64,000 bases of DNA, from NCBI GenBank assembly GCA_902806565.1, contig CADCXA010000019.1, positions 1-64,000 on the forward strand, in the 5' to 3' direction. Both the position numbers and the translations under genes were made by a program. Of this stretch, positions 1 through 12,119 are shown in pieces. The DNA is from Hypoxylon rubiginosum. Lineage: Eukaryota; Ascomycota; Sordariomycetes; Xylariales; Hypoxylaceae. The stretch's first letter is position 1; each line of letters starts with the position of its first letter. The notes beneath the pieces are model-generated. The model made no database searches, had not been told where the DNA came from, and worked only from the letters and a program-made list of their open reading frames with translations.

Positions 1-639
1 TAGACCCACTCTCCAGAGTCCTTCTAGGAGCACCGGGCTGGCCTGGTCTTTGAGCGTCGGTCTTCTTTCGCAGTAGTTTACTATCCACAACAGTGCCGTT
101 TGTCGATTGATCCCTATAGCATGACTGTGCCGTACTTGTTGACGAATATGCGGAAGTGGATATGCTAAGCCTCCTGCCCGGGTCGTATGCGAAGCAAAGA
201 TCACACCTAGCCTGATTGCGACCGAAGGTGAAGCCTAGACGGGGATCCTTGAGGGCGGATGATAGTTTGATAACGAGAGCATGGTCGCCAATACACCGTA
301 CCCGACCAAAGTCTTCGGCATCATCCTCCAAGTATAGATCAGAATCGATAGCATCGGCCGTGTACTTCCCGGTAGTGTGCTGGGCATATTCGGCGGAGCG
401 TGCGATCTCCTTCACTTCGCGACTCGCACTGTCTGAGTTGGGGTATAATAGGCAGACTATATCGGATATGTCTTCGTCAGAGAAGCCCGAGTTCTGCTTC
501 CCAAATCGTCTGGGGTCCAAGGCATTTTGCGTGGCTGTAGATGAATGGGTCAGTAAACATGTCTAATATGCAGGTGTTGCGACAGTCTAAGGGGCCACTG
601 ACCTGGCTGGGTGGCCTGTGAGTCCTCGCTATGGTCCAT
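1..639 (-). CDS. FHA-domain protein, N-terminal part (Rad53/Chk2-like kinase?), runs off left edge
   Basis: I place the start at 639. Exon 1 is 603-639 (MDHSEDSQATQP plus one base), a 68-nt GT-AG intron covers 535-602, and exon 2 runs from 534 to the window edge. After a short N-terminus, the protein reads LGFTFGRNQARCDLCFAYDP, then a QSTNGT motif. These are the GR and S/TNG signatures of a forkhead-associated (phosphothreonine-binding) domain. In ascomycetes this layout, with an acidic N-terminus, an early FHA domain and a following RTLxSGS stretch, is typical of CAMK-group Ser/Thr kinases related to Rad53/Chk2. The kinase domain would lie left of the window, so kinase activity is inference. 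The FHA core is split by two opposite single-base shifts: one base missing near 158-165 and one extra near 113-119. Between them the conserved NIHFRIFVNKYGTVM stretch sits in another frame. Confidence 0.62.
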
Positions 640-2090
640 TGGGAGCAGGGAAGGGGCGCAAGGCCACCACTGGCCTGGAAAGTGGCAGAAATGACTATTC
701 AGACCGACTGCAAGGAATACCAATTCACATTCAGGCAGCCGGCTAGAGTCTTTCCGCTCCGACTCTCAGCTCGACAGGCTAGCTCGAAAGCTGTCGTGTA
801 GGATGAGTTGTGATCATTCAAGAGAATTTTCTTTATTTGCGCTCTTGAACGACGAGTTTGGACGGAAATGTTGTTGTGGTTGCACCGACGACCGTTATAA
901 ATTATGAGCTAGCTGTGAATCAAGATATTCGACCGTTACCTCTTCAAATGGGGATTTGGTTATAAGAACGAGGGTATAATGACAAACGAGCTGGAATGCG
1001 AGAATGAGAGAAATGTTGCGTCAGTTCAGGTCAGGCGGGACATGGAACAGGCCTGGAGAAAAATATCAGATATCATAAGAACTCGGTGGGAAGTTTCCAG
1101 AGAAATAATTGAAAGTGCACGAAGACCTCAGGCGAATGCACGAGGAAGCGGCAGGTTGCATCAGTTGCGGCTGCCCGTCCAACCCACCCACAACCCACCC
1201 AGCACCCTGTGCCCACCTTGTACATACCCCACAAGGCTTCCCAACTCGGTGTCTCCCTGGTAATTCTGGGCAGTCTGACAGTTGATCCCCCCACTAACTG
1301 TTTAGCTGGTCTGCTGGTTCGGTAGGTAGCCCAGGGCACTTACTGCCCTTTCCTATTTTAGAAGAGGTAAATGACCAATCATTGTTTAAGGAGGTCGGGT
1401 CAACCCGTTTGTCAATACCTTATCCTGGATAGCATAGCTTTTTCAGGGGAATTAAGTTGCGGTGACATACTATGTAAACTTTCGGCCGAAGCACGTTGTG
1501 GCTCTATTGTTTGGTGATGAGACGATGAGACCATGTAGATAAGAACAAAACTGTATTGTCGTCCGAGCTCTATTCATACCTAGGACGTATGTTTCAGATA
1601 AGAATACAAATTGTATGGTTGAAAAGTCATTGTTTATTATTAGTACCTGCATATTCAACACCACACCTTTTCGCAGGAGAACGTAAAATCATACGTCACC
1701 TGGTGACATCCTTCATGTGACTATCATAGTACAAGTACAAAAACCCCTGCTCCGGGGATTACCAATGTGATATGCTTTATGCTTTATGCTTAGCCTTATT
1801 AGCCTCAGCCGTCGTTCGTCGAAGAATTCTTCGAATAAAAAAAACCCGACTTATATGGCGAAATGGTATGGGAAATGGAAAAATCCCCGTATTATGCAAT
1901 GTGCCACCATATATAATTTTCCGACACCCTCTTTTTCTGCGCAGTATATGCAAATAGCAAATAGCAAATTTACCGAATGAACCATTTAGTGAACCCATGC
2001 ATGCTTTACTTTAGACTTGAACAATCCAGTCTCCTACCATCCCCTTTAAAAAACAATACGCGAACCATAAAATCGTATAAAAAAAACTCA
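640..2090. other. Intergenic, no gene seen
   Basis: This is the stretch upstream of the FHA gene and downstream of the 2,091-5,273 gene. The short open frames here have no recognisable domain and no fungal codon pattern. There is a CCCACC-rich patch near 1,180-1,220 and a small direct repeat (tgctttatgctttatgctta) near 1,770. I saw no tRNA or other RNA gene. Confidence 0.5.
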
Positions 2091-5000
2091 TTAGAAAAAA
2101 CCTCTCTTCTTTTTTGGCTTCTGGTTCATGTCCTTGAGAATGTCATCAAACGTGCTTCCGCCCACGGAGCCTTGTCGTGAATCGCTCCGCGTGTCTGCAG
2201 GCCCTTGGGCTTGAGACCCTGAGAGTCCAATAAGGTTGCCCGATGATCTGCTGCGGCTCATCATGCCACTAACCGGTCGCTGGACGGGTGAGATGCCTCT
2301 AGCACTGACTACCCGTGAGCCGGGCAAGGGCATATCTTCCATAGGAATCGGGACGGGCTCGAGTCCGAAGGCTATGCTGCTTCGATAGGCTGAGTTCCTG
2401 CCGGCAGGTGACCCTGTTCTCTGTCGGAGCGCTGTGCCGGGAGGTCCGGATTGAGGGGATCCGCTGCGGTCTATGACGGTCGGGCTTGCAGATCGGCCAG
2501 GATCCATGTCCTCGAACACGGACTGCGGAGCCTGTAGTGGCGACAAGTTTTCCTGTAGTGCCGGAGGAACCGTATTCTCTCCAAGCTCCCAGCGCTTAGC
2601 CGCCAGCCAGCAGTGGCTACGATGGTAGATGCCCTCGATGCTAAATTCCACAGCGTCGGTCGAAAGCTCTACAATACCACCTCCGCCAGCTACCTCGTAC
2701 CACCTCTTGCGTACAGTAGGAGCGTCCTCCATCCACGGTAGGTGACCTTTCGGTGGCTGGCATAGGAAGTATTCAACACCTTCTGTGAATTGCAAGCCAG
2801 GCGCGTCCACCACCAACATGGGAAGCGACTGGATAATGACATAGAGGAACAGCCAATAACCAATACGCTGGTCCGCCATTTCCGCGGCCGTCTTCCCCTT
2901 AGCTTCCTTGTGTTCAAATTCCTTGAACTCGTCAAGGAACGGCATTTTAAGCTTGAATGTTTCAAAGTCGTAGGCCTTGTTCAGGATCAGAAGCATCTGG
3001 TATTCCTGCAGATTTCTGTCTAGCCGCATTTGTTCTTTGATAGCAAGCTCGTAGTAGTTCTCCTTGACACTCGTCATGTCAGGTAGCATGGGAAGATCGA
3101 ACGGAATAGGGGGGAGTACGGGGGGCGAGGATTGGTCGAATTCGCCGAGGACTTTGCGCAGAGCTGCGAGGTGAGGATTCTTGTGCTCCTCAATCTCTTC
3201 GGCGGCTTGGTCGATCACTCGCGTCGTGAGGGCTTCGCGGTCGACGAGTAGGTCGTACAGGGCGCAAAAGTCCGAATAGAGTATTTTCAGGACTTGTCTA
3301 TTTAGGCCGCTCTCCGTAAAGGGATTCTTCTTACTGCGGGCCTTGGGTGGCCAGCTCCCAAAGTTGGTCTTATAGTAGCCAAGAACAAACTGTCTCATCT
3401 TGCCCCAAGACTTCTTCCAAACGTGGAACTTGACGTCCTTGTAGTCTGGATTAGATGTCGAGCTGGCGGTGCCAGAGAATAAGGCCGGGAATTCAAACGA
3501 CTCCAACCTGTTATTGACGCTGTTCTGGCGGTTTACCAATTCGAAATATGAGCGTTCGAGTCGCTCGCGGGTGGTGGCGGACACCTGAGTCCACAGAGGT
3601 GAGTTCAAATCTCGGATTGCCGGGTATTTGCCAACAGCGTGAGCGAATGCTTCATTATAGAGGTCTATCGAGCGCATTCGTTCACCCAGAATAAGCGATT
3701 CCAATGTCTTCTCTCTGCTATGTCTCACGTCCGCAAGAGCCATCTGGTCCATGAAGAAGTGAAAGCTCATATCGACAGCATCTCCAAAGGTTGATCCGTC
3801 GGCGTTTGTAAACTCAAACTCCTTCAGTAGAGCAGAGATGTGGAGAAAGACGGTGAAGAGATTTGGTTGCTCCTTAGTACACACTAACGGTTGACCGGTT
3901 AAAAAGGCAAACATATTCCGAATCGATAGCATGCGCTCCATGTCGGCCTGTGATCTATGGCCTGGGGTCGACATGGAAACGGGAAGGTAGAGGCGTGTCT
4001 CTCCAAGCCCCTGGGGCTCTGGCAAAGGGGGCGACTGGACCCTTCGTGTTGCGTCCTCGATCGACAGACTATCGCGGCCAGAGAAACTTCGAGTGTGTCC
4101 CGAGCTTGTCGGAGATGTCATCTCCGACTCCATGAGTTCAACAAACACGAGCGAGTAATCGACAACGAACGATTGAACTTTGAAAGATGGTCCGGCGCCG
4201 CTCCCCTTAGGATCCAGGTATACCAAAACGGTTCCGCTCTCGTTCCACAGCTCCGGTACTTTCTCCCCATTGGCAATGAAGGAAGTGTTATAATCCACAT
4301 TCTGCCCAAGAATCCACGCTGCCGAAGTTGTAGCTTTCGTCTGACTTCGAGAATGAGACCTTGACCTTCCTCCCGGAAGCCAGCTTCTTCTTAACCGTCC
4401 CCGCCGCTCACCGTCCCGGTTCGGACTCTGGCTGCCATTGCTCGATCCCGGGCGGGAGACAACAGCCGCAGCTGCAGCCGTCGAAACAGTCAGGTTTCCC
4501 GAAGGCGGAGCGGATCGAGTAGTAGGTGGTTGTGCAGACGAGCTTCGGCCTCTAGGGTCGGGGATCGGTGAGATTTGTCGCGGCGCCAGACTTGCTTGAG
4601 ACGACGACGTTTTGTGCGTGCTACTGTTGACAGAACTGCTTCGTCGCCTCTGCTCTTTCGTGAGCCGTGGGGTTGGCTTGGGCTCTGCAACGGGGAAGGT
4701 CGATCTTTGTGAGGGTGCAGCAAAGGTGTCGTCGATTGGAGAAGGCTTCTCTATCACCGGAGGACTTTTCTGTAACTTCCCCATGGTAGGATTTGGCGCA
4801 TTGTTTTCGGATGAATTCCTACTGTGGTTCGGAATGTGCTTGATGGCGGCAGGGTCGGAAATGTCATTCGAAGTCGAAATGCCGAGCCCGCCTGTTTGGT
4901 CGGTTGAATCTAGAGATGGTATGCTTGGTAAACTGGGTGGTCTGTCTTGGCTAGGGGGATTGGGAGGGAGTGGTTTGCGGTGAAGGACCCCCGCCGAGTG

Positions 5001-5273
5001 ATCTGTAGAATGAGCACTGATCAGTGATGGGAAGAAGGACGACAAGCGGTCAAACCGCGTCTTTACATAGAACATCGAAGCTAGTCCTTTTGGTTTCTCA
5101 GGCGAACCTGACGAGGCTGTATTTTCCTCGGATTCAGGTTCGCTGACGGGAGGTTTGTTCTCGTCGGACAGGGTCTCCTCCCTTTCTTGGTCTGGGGAGT
5201 GATTGGAGGCACTGGAAGAGGAAACGGAAGTATAAATGGAGGCTTGGCTCGCCGACTCACTTGATGAAGCCAT
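2091..5273 (-). CDS. DUF8004-like fungal protein, 1060 aa
   Basis: A single uninterrupted frame of 1,060 codons with no intron. Residues 1 to about 310 are low-complexity, rich in Ser, Pro and Arg, and probably disordered. They are followed by a folded central part, roughly residues 320-880. This contains a strand-rich start (NGEKVPELWNESGTVLVYLD) and a helical region with LLSIRNMFAFLTGQPLVCT and FHFFMDQMALADVRHSREKT. I associate this block with the fungal DUF8004 family from memory, and its molecular role is not known to me. The last 170 residues are again Ser/Pro-rich and end in a basic KPKKKRGFF tail. No signal peptide or membrane segment is visible. The intact 3.2-kb frame contrasts with the frameshifted genes elsewhere in the window. 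The start is the first Met of the frame. Confidence 0.82.
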   Translation of the reverse strand: MASSSESASQASIYTSVSSSSASNHSPDQEREETLSDENKPPVSEPESEENTASSGSPEKPKGLASMFYVKTRFDRLSSFFPSLISAHSTDHSAGVLHRKPLPPNPPSQDRPPSLPSIPSLDSTDQTGGLGISTSNDISDPAAIKHIPNHSRNSSENNAPNPTMGKLQKSPPVIEKPSPIDDTFAAPSQRSTFPVAEPKPTPRLTKEQRRRSSSVNSSTHKTSSSQASLAPRQISPIPDPRGRSSSAQPPTTRSAPPSGNLTVSTAAAAAVVSRPGSSNGSQSPNRDGERRGRLRRSWLPGGRSRSHSRSQTKATTSAAWILGQNVDYNTSFIANGEKVPELWNESGTVLVYLDPKGSGAGPSFKVQSFVVDYSLVFVELMESEMTSPTSSGHTRSFSGRDSLSIEDATRRVQSPPLPEPQGLGETRLYLPVSMSTPGHRSQADMERMLSIRNMFAFLTGQPLVCTKEQPNLFTVFLHISALLKEFEFTNADGSTFGDAVDMSFHFFMDQMALADVRHSREKTLESLILGERMRSIDLYNEAFAHAVGKYPAIRDLNSPLWTQVSATTRERLERSYFELVNRQNSVNNRLESFEFPALFSGTASSTSNPDYKDVKFHVWKKSWGKMRQFVLGYYKTNFGSWPPKARSKKNPFTESGLNRQVLKILYSDFCALYDLLVDREALTTRVIDQAAEEIEEHKNPHLAALRKVLGEFDQSSPPVLPPIPFDLPMLPDMTSVKENYYELAIKEQMRLDRNLQEYQMLLILNKAYDFETFKLKMPFLDEFKEFEHKEAKGKTAAEMADQRIGYWLFLYVIIQSLPMLVVDAPGLQFTEGVEYFLCQPPKGHLPWMEDAPTVRKRWYEVAGGGGIVELSTDAVEFSIEGIYHRSHCWLAAKRWELGENTVPPALQENLSPLQAPQSVFEDMDPGRSASPTVIDRSGSPQSGPPGTALRQRTGSPAGRNSAYRSSIAFGLEPVPIPMEDMPLPGSRVVSARGISPVQRPVSGMMSRSRSSGNLIGLSGSQAQGPADTRSDSRQGSVGGSTFDDILKDMNQKPKKKRGFF

Positions 5274-7710
5274 GTTTAGTCCAAGAATGAGTAAGTAGAC
5301 ACAGCCCTTTTTTTCCTCCTTTGGGGCAAAAGGTGCACTTCCAAGTACCTAGGTATCCCCTAGGTATCCGAATGCGATGGAAGCGGTATACACGTTAAGG
5401 CGAATGTCTTGACTACGCCGGTACAAGAGGTACCTGCTCCACTAGCTAATATTAATGAGCACGTCCATCGAGCAACGAACAACGGTGAACCTAGGGAGGT
5501 GGGCGTACCTAGTGGCTCTGTTGTGTGACGAGTCCCGGATGCGTGGACTCGATAGTGCGGAGCGCCTCGGTGGATAAGTGGCAGGATTGTCTTAACTAAT
5601 TTTTAAAAATGAGAATTCCAATCAATATCATGTCCAAGACAATGCAAAAAAAGGAAGGGCAAGAAGAGCCAACACTCGGACGAAATTGCGCAATGACCTA
5701 TTGGAACCGGGGCAGTTTTGAGACGCAGGATTCGTTATATATGTATTTCTGAATACGTATATGTATGGATATGGAAGTATGTATGAGTGTTGAAAATACG
5801 GTACCACCCTCCATTACCATCTACCATTTACCATTTACCTGTAGGAAGGGTGACGTCGGCTGTCTGTGGAGCTGTGCAGAGTCCTCCTGCTAGACAGGGG
5901 TGGTTCTCCTCTTCAACTGCCTAATGAGTGCTTACCTTCGTACCGTAGCTTACATGTAGGCATACCTATGTATGTAGAGCATATGTAGAGTACCTACACC
6001 TGGAAGCCAATCTAGACAGAATATTCACATAGAATTGTGCAACTTACGTACACATGACCCCTGAAATGCGTGATTTGGTCGGGCAATGAATAATTTTCAT
6101 GTATACGTGTACCTAGTCCAACAGGTATTTATTTCGAGCTGACTTCCGTAGCAGGGATCCGTATGAAAGGAACCAAGGCTAACGAGGCTCAGCCCAAGCT
6201 GTTTCGACAGCCGCAGTCCTTTATGATCCCGTTCCCCCGATCCGCCTCCGAGTCTACAAGTCCTACGATTAAGTAATACCTAAGTAGGTGCAAATAGAAG
6301 GAGTCCGGTCGGACATGATTTCTCAGCTTCACTACAGCTTACAGACGCCTGACGAATTTCTCGACTACCTATAATTTGTACGCTTTTCGATCAAATGCTT
6401 GATGACGTTTTCTCGGCAGACGAGCTGCAGGGACGGATTTGACCTTTGGTTCTGCGCCGCAGGCTGACATGAGATGAGACGTTGAGCAGGGTCTTTGGAC
6501 GAATAACAGCAGTACAAAATAAGACGTTAGTGGCTAGTATATAAAACGGCTGGACTATGTATTTACGACAACAGAGGCAAATCGACAAACGTCGACCTTT
6601 AGACCATTAGCCATCAATAGCGTTACCAAGGCAGTTTATATCCCTCACGTACTTTGCAAATACCAATGAATTCTCCTAATCCAACTACCGCAAGTGCCAG
6701 TTTCGGCCCAAATCGTAGAAGGACATTCGAACACGATGGTAAGGCTGCATGCGAGATTAATGTTAGGTAGCCGCATACTACGATACTTATGGGTATGCAA
6801 GAGGTACAGTAGGTAGAGTTAGATTTTTCGGGCCGCTGCGAAACTCTGATATCCCATTCTATTCTTAGTATACATACATATGTACCATGTAGTAGACTTC
6901 CTGCGCATCCGATCTCCTTACAAGTTACATGCGGCTAAACAGACAACGCACCCTGTTACATAGCACAGACCTACACATGTAGGACGATAGTAGTAATCTG
7001 TCAGGTAGGGTTGCGCGTCCTGCGGAAATAGTGAGCAATTGCCAATACGGATATTGGCCCGGCGATACGGGCAGCTACGGGGGATGACACACAGCAACGC
7101 AACAAAATGGAGATGCATTTTCTTCGGATTCGTATTACAGTTCTAGAATCGGGTCCGTCGCATTTCTATCCGTGCAGCTGCCGTGTTGCACAAATCACGA
7201 ATAGTAAAATTCCGAAGATGGTCACACCCCAGTGGCAACACGTATAAAAGAATTTTTATATGGACTTTATAGACTTGGGCTGGGCTGGCTGGCTGAAGCT
7301 CATGTGAGTACGCCAAGTGTAAACTAACAGATTCATTTCAGGTACGCTTAAACCCTTAGTATCATCCTATTACATGTATGTCTTGGATATAGTAATTAGA
7401 TATATCTACCCTTACCTACGAATAAATACATAGAGCATTTAGGTGAAGGGAGGAAAATGTGTTTCCTTGGCCGAGCTGGCCGAGGTACCTTTAGGTAGGG
7501 ATGTACATAACTATGTATGTAAGTCCCCTTGCAACACCGATTAGATTTCGGATTAGATAAGATTAGATTCTCAAAAAGTTTAGCATGCGGGCTGGCCGCA
7601 TGCATATGCTCTTCTTTTTTTGTCCTCATCGCCCCTCGTCGTTCGTTGGTCACGATCCGGACTCGTGTTCGTGATTATATCAAAGATCACCTGCCACTCG
7701 GTCGCTTGAC
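5274..7710. other. 2.4-kb divergent intergenic region
   Basis: This is the shared upstream region of the divergent 1,060-aa gene and dus2. No credible coding frame is present. It is rich in short palindromic CCTAGGTA and TGTATGTA words, for example near 5,345-5,365, 5,750-5,800 and 5,950-6,000, which recur in other intergenic stretches of the window. Both promoters must lie here, but I cannot assign specific elements. Confidence 0.5.
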
Positions 7711-9082
7711 ATGTCATTGTTCGCTCGCGTCATCAGAAGCATCATGGCCTCCGAACCGAAGAAAGTGCCCATCCCCCGCAACGGCGTCGACTACAGGGGC
7801 AAGGTCGTCCTCGCGCCCATGGTCCGCTCCGGCGAGCTGCCCTCGCGACTCCTGGCGCTTCACTACGGCGCGGATTTGGTATGGGGTACGTCTCGTATTC
7901 ACCTCAGTATTTGTAAAAATAAGAATAAAAATTCAATTAGCTTACCGCTGCAATAATCTAGGCCCCGAGACCGTCGATAGATCCATGATCGGGACGACCC
8001 GACGCTTCAACCCCGACACCCAGACCATCGAGTGGACGCGGAAGCCGTCGCAGGGCGCCAAGACCCCGCCGGCCGACGTCAAGGACAGCATCATCTACCG
8101 GGTGCACCCAGAAAAAGAAGGGCGCAAGCTCATCTTCCAGATCGGCACGTCGAACCCGGAGCTCGCGGTGCGCGCGGCGCGGCTCGTGGCCGCCGACGTC
8201 GCGGGCATCGACGTGAACGCGGGTTGCCCGAAGCCCTTCAGCACGCACGACGGCATGGGCGCCGCCCTCCTCCGGACCCCGGACAAGCTGTGCGCGATCT
8301 TGGAAGCGCTCGTCGGTACCATCACGCCCGAGTTCGGCGTCGGCGTCAGCGTCAAGATCCGCCTCCTCGAGACCGCCGCCGAGACCGAGGCCCTCGTCCG
8401 CCGGCTCGTCGCGACGGGCATCACGGGCCTGACGGTCCACTGCCGCACGACCCCCATGCGGCCCCGCGAGCGCGCCGTCCGCGGCCAGCTGCGCATGGTC
8501 GCCGCCGTGTGCCGCGGGGCCGGCGTCGCGTGCCTGATGAACGGCGACGTGGAGACGCGGGACCAGGCGCTCTCGCTGGTCCGCGAGTACGGCGTCGACG
8601 GCGCCATGATCGCGACGCAGGCCGAGAAGAACCCGAGCTGCTTCCGGAGCGCCCCCGAGCTGCTGCCCTGGGAGGAGGTGGTCGAGCAGTACCTCCGGTG
8701 CGCGATGGAGGTCGGGAACAAATTCGGCAACACCAAGTTCTCGCTGACCCAGCTCGTCCCGGGCAAGTCGCCCGCCTACCGCCGCGTCAGCGCCTGCAAG
8801 AGCTACACCCGGGTCTGCGAGGCGCTCGGCCTCGAACACCTCGCGGACCGCGCGCGGGAGGTCGACGCCAGCCTCGATATCGACCCGGACGGCTCGGGCA
8901 AGATGGGCAAGATGGCGAATAGCAGCGCGCTTGCCGCCGGTGGTCAGATGGCAGTGGAGTCGCGGACCAAACCGCAGGCTAAGAAGGGACTTGCGGAACG
9001 TGGAGTTGGTGCTCAGGAAGAAGCAGAGACAGGGACACAGCCAGCAGCACAGACGACTGAGGGTATGGCGATATCCGTTTAG
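7711..9082 (+). CDS. dus2: tRNA-dihydrouridine synthase Dus2 (Smm1-like)
   Basis: Dus2 enzymes are FMN-dependent and reduce uridine 20 of cytoplasmic tRNAs. I read two exons, 7711-7885 and 7962-9082, separated by a 76-nt intron (gtacgt...ctag). Together they encode 431 aa. The N-terminus has VLAPMVRSGELPSRLLAL, the usual FMN-barrel opening. The catalytic loop IDVNAGCPKPFSTHDGMGAALL puts the conserved Cys at about residue 147. CLMNGDVETRDQAL and the VDGAMIATQAEKNPSCF region follow as expected for the barrel. The C-terminal 70 residues are low complexity. I see no dsRNA-binding domain, unlike animal DUS2. An alternative start at 7,744 (MASEPKK) would remove 11 residues. Third codon positions are very GC-rich compared with cyp15 at 18.2 kb. 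Confidence 0.9.
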
Positions 9083-9374
9083 AGATGGGTGAGTTAGCAT
9101 GACGGGAGTTGGTTACACAGCATTTAAAGGCGTTGCGCAGGAATATATCCCATTTTAGGCACGGGAGGAGTGCAGAGGCATTTACATAGGCATTCAAGGT
9201 CACGGATCGGGGAAAAATAAAATATAGATCACGTAGCAATCGCGAGGACAGACGGTGGGCTACATGGTTACTTAAGTAAAAGGATTCATAGCAATGAGGC
9301 TTTGTCTAAAAACGCATTTCTAAGCTGATTCAATGCTTACGGGATCTACTCTCGATATTTATCAACTGTTGCAA

Positions 9375-10757
9375 CTAGACCTTCTTGCCCTGCTTTAGAA
9401 GATCCGACACTTTAGGGGGTAGCACAAGGGCAGTTCTATCGTTGCGCTTGTGGAAGTCTACCAGAGATATCGCCGTCTTCTCGGGCAGATCCTCGTGTAT
9501 GAAATGACCCGCCTCCGGGAATACCTGGAGTGCGTATTTTCCTTGGCGTAGCAGACAGAGTCAGTCTTTGGAATACGTAAATGGGCTAGGGTAGCGAGAG
9601 AGAAAAAAGAAGAAGGTGAGCACAAACCTTGCATCTGGCCAATCGTCAGCTCCGTATCCAGCCTGTCCGTCCCCGCGAGCAGCAGCAGCTTCCCTCCCCT
9701 GGCGAGCAGGAACTTCTTGCTCAGCCCTATAAACCAGTTCTCCCAGAACGGCTGCGTGGCGCCGAGGTCCGTCCGCCACTTCCAGGGTCTCGGGTCGCCG
9801 CCGGGGGCGCCGCTCGCGCTCGACGTGAGGAGGGCCGGGACGCTGGTGCGCGCGGATATCGAGTTGCGGATCGTCCGCGACCGGACGTGCCAGTCGATGC
9901 CGGCCTCGAGCGTGGGGAAGCCGGCCGGCCGCGACGAGAGGTAGGTGTGCATGCTCTGGAGCGCGTCGATGGCCGAGCCCTCGACCACGTCGAGGACGGC
10001 GTAGCCCAGGAGCGCGCTGCCGAGCGCGCCCGCCTTGGCGACCTCGGTGACGACGGCGCCGCCGAGCGAGTGCCCAACCAAGATGATGGGCGGCAGCTCC
10101 GGCCACTTCATCTCCTTCTGCGTCATGAGTATGACGGAGAGGAGATCCGCGGCGAGCGTCTCGAGGCTCAGGTCGACCCCGCCGCGTCGTCGTCCGCAGT
10201 CGTCGTCGAGCCGTGGCCCCGCGCGTCGAGCGACAGGATGCCGGCCGACGGCAGACGTTTCCGGATCTCGTAGCCGACCACGGCGAAGGAGAGACCCGAC
10301 GAGCCGGCGCCGTGGTGCATGACGAACAAGGGGCCCTTCCCGACGGGAGAGGTCAGGTAGGCATGGATGGTTGGGTTTGCGGGGCTGCTTGGGTCATGAA
10401 GAAACAGCTCCCGCTCGAAGTAGGTGGTCCAGGGGATCTGCTGGAGAGTTCGTCCTCTCGGCACGCTGTGTACGTACGAAGAAGAAAGGAAAAAATCAGC
10501 TGCCGCGGAAGAAAGAAAGAAGAAGAAAAATACGGGGTTGAGAGGAACTACCCCTGAGGCCTGGCAAACAGGTTCTGGCTCGGCGACGGGATGACGGTGC
10601 CCGTGGAGGAGGCGGAGGACGCCGAGGACGAGTCGTCGTCGGGATGTTCGGGGAGCTCGGCGACGCGGTCGGCCTCGTCCTCTTCCATCTCGTCGAAGCT
10701 CTCGGCCGGCAGGGCGCTCAGGCGGTTCTTCGCCCAGGCTTTCTGAAGGTCGCTCAT
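9375..10757 (-). CDS. ppe1: Protein phosphatase methylesterase 1 (one frameshift)
   Basis: PME-1/Ppe1 removes the carboxymethyl group from the C-terminal Leu of PP2A catalytic subunits. Exons are 10552-10757, 9628-10465 and 9375-9541, with two 86-nt GT-AG introns, for about 403 aa. The start at 10,757 (MSDLQKAWAK) fits the family N-terminus; an upstream in-frame Met at 10,799 is less likely. The alpha/beta-hydrolase fold shows HHGAGSSGLSF (oxyanion region), the nucleophile elbow VGHSLGG (Ser at about residue 202), the LLAGTDRLD acid region and EAGHFIHED with the catalytic His. The frame breaks once in the GGGG run at 10,177-10,180. There GHGSTT... runs into a stop, while DLSLETLAADLL continues in the next frame as if one base were missing. 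No intron can bridge it. Confidence 0.9.
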
Positions 10758-12119
10758 GGCGGCGATGTAGCAGCGGCTTGGGCCTTCGGTAAGGGGCAAA
10801 GCTGCCCAATCATGACAATTTATGGAAGAAAGTTCGGAAATTTGAAAAAAAGGTGGCCTATCCGTGGTAGTACAGATGGGTAAAAATTCATAAGAAATCT
10901 ATGCAACTCATCACTCGACTATAGGCTATAGTACAGTATTTGACCTTCGACCCGTTAAATTATTTCGAAAAGCGTTGGTTGATAACGAACAAAGGCGAGG
11001 CTGCTTGAGGTATGAGGTATGGGGCCATGGGGGTGGGTACGGTGGGGAAATTTAATCGTCAAACGTTTTGACATCACTCTCCCACTCTCCTGGGTCGGCC
11101 CCATTGCTACTTTTGGAATCCCTTCATGCATCTAACCCTTTTTCATCACTTCTCTCTGTACGAGGAAATTCGATATAAATCCTCTTAGTCAAGGCAAGCA
11201 TATCAATACATTTCCATGCTTTATCAGCCTGTTCGATCTGTGGTTATACGTTTAGGTATAGTGATGAAAGCTGTTTCTCATTTCAATTCAATATGCGGCC
11301 TAGATAGGAGGTTTATAATCCCCTTTACAGTAAAAAATATTACGAGCCACCGCTATATTCTCGCAAAGGACTTTCCATTTATACCAAGTGTTACTGCTAT
11401 ATAGTTGCTTTACATAGGAACAAGCTGATCTGTACCTAATACAAGCTAAGTGGCTTGTATCTTGCATAGCAGGTCCATTTAACCCCTGAGAAGTCATCCT
11501 CAAAGTCCTATTCTTATGAGAGATGTCAATTCTCTCCCTATTCTTATCACAGCCACGTCAGATAACCACTACAACGCCTTGCCGATCCAAGCCTCTTTGC
11601 GCAGTAGTTATAAGTGACCTGTTGAAGGATATATCCCATTCCCCCTTTCAGCTTGCGATGAAACTGTGAGCTATCTCATCGACTTGTCTGCAGAAACTGA
11701 GTCGAGATAGTCCCGTCAGCGACGACTTAGTTGGCATACGCCTTTCATCTAGTTAGCAGATAACTAATATGTTCCCGAGATGTGATTAATGCTTACCCGC
11801 CTAGAGACGTATCCTTTCATAAGATACCTTCCCTATCACCGCATCTAGCAATGCCTCATATTTGTTGTCGACACCCCGATGTCTACGAGAGTCCCCCTAG
11901 TTTCTCTTATGATTATAGTGCGATGCTCTTGTTCGACGGCATAATTTACTAAAGTGAGCCACAGCCACAAACTCTCTTCTCCTAAGGGGTGCTAGACCTT
12001 CATACGATCTGCACATGCGACAACATCGTTCCCCTAGTTAGGTTTAACCCTACGTGGCTTGGAGTTGGCAGAGACCTATATAGAGTCGAAGAGAACCTCA
12101 GCAGAAAGAGCATACGATT
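10758..12119. other. Intergenic, no gene seen
   Basis: This lies between the 5' end of ppe1 and the 3' end of sld5, both on the minus strand. Only short frames without recognisable content are present. The composition is moderately AT-rich. No repeat array or RNA gene was found by eye. Confidence 0.5.

Noticed and set aside
216..566. 116-aa plus-strand frame near the left edge
   Set aside because: It is antisense to the FHA-domain gene, whose splice sites and motifs are convincing.
7958..9100. 380-aa frame antisense to dus2
   Set aside because: It is a shadow of a GC3-rich gene, with Arg/Ala/Asp-rich translation and no motifs.
9629..10273. 214-aa frame antisense to ppe1
   Set aside because: This is the same GC-rich shadow effect.
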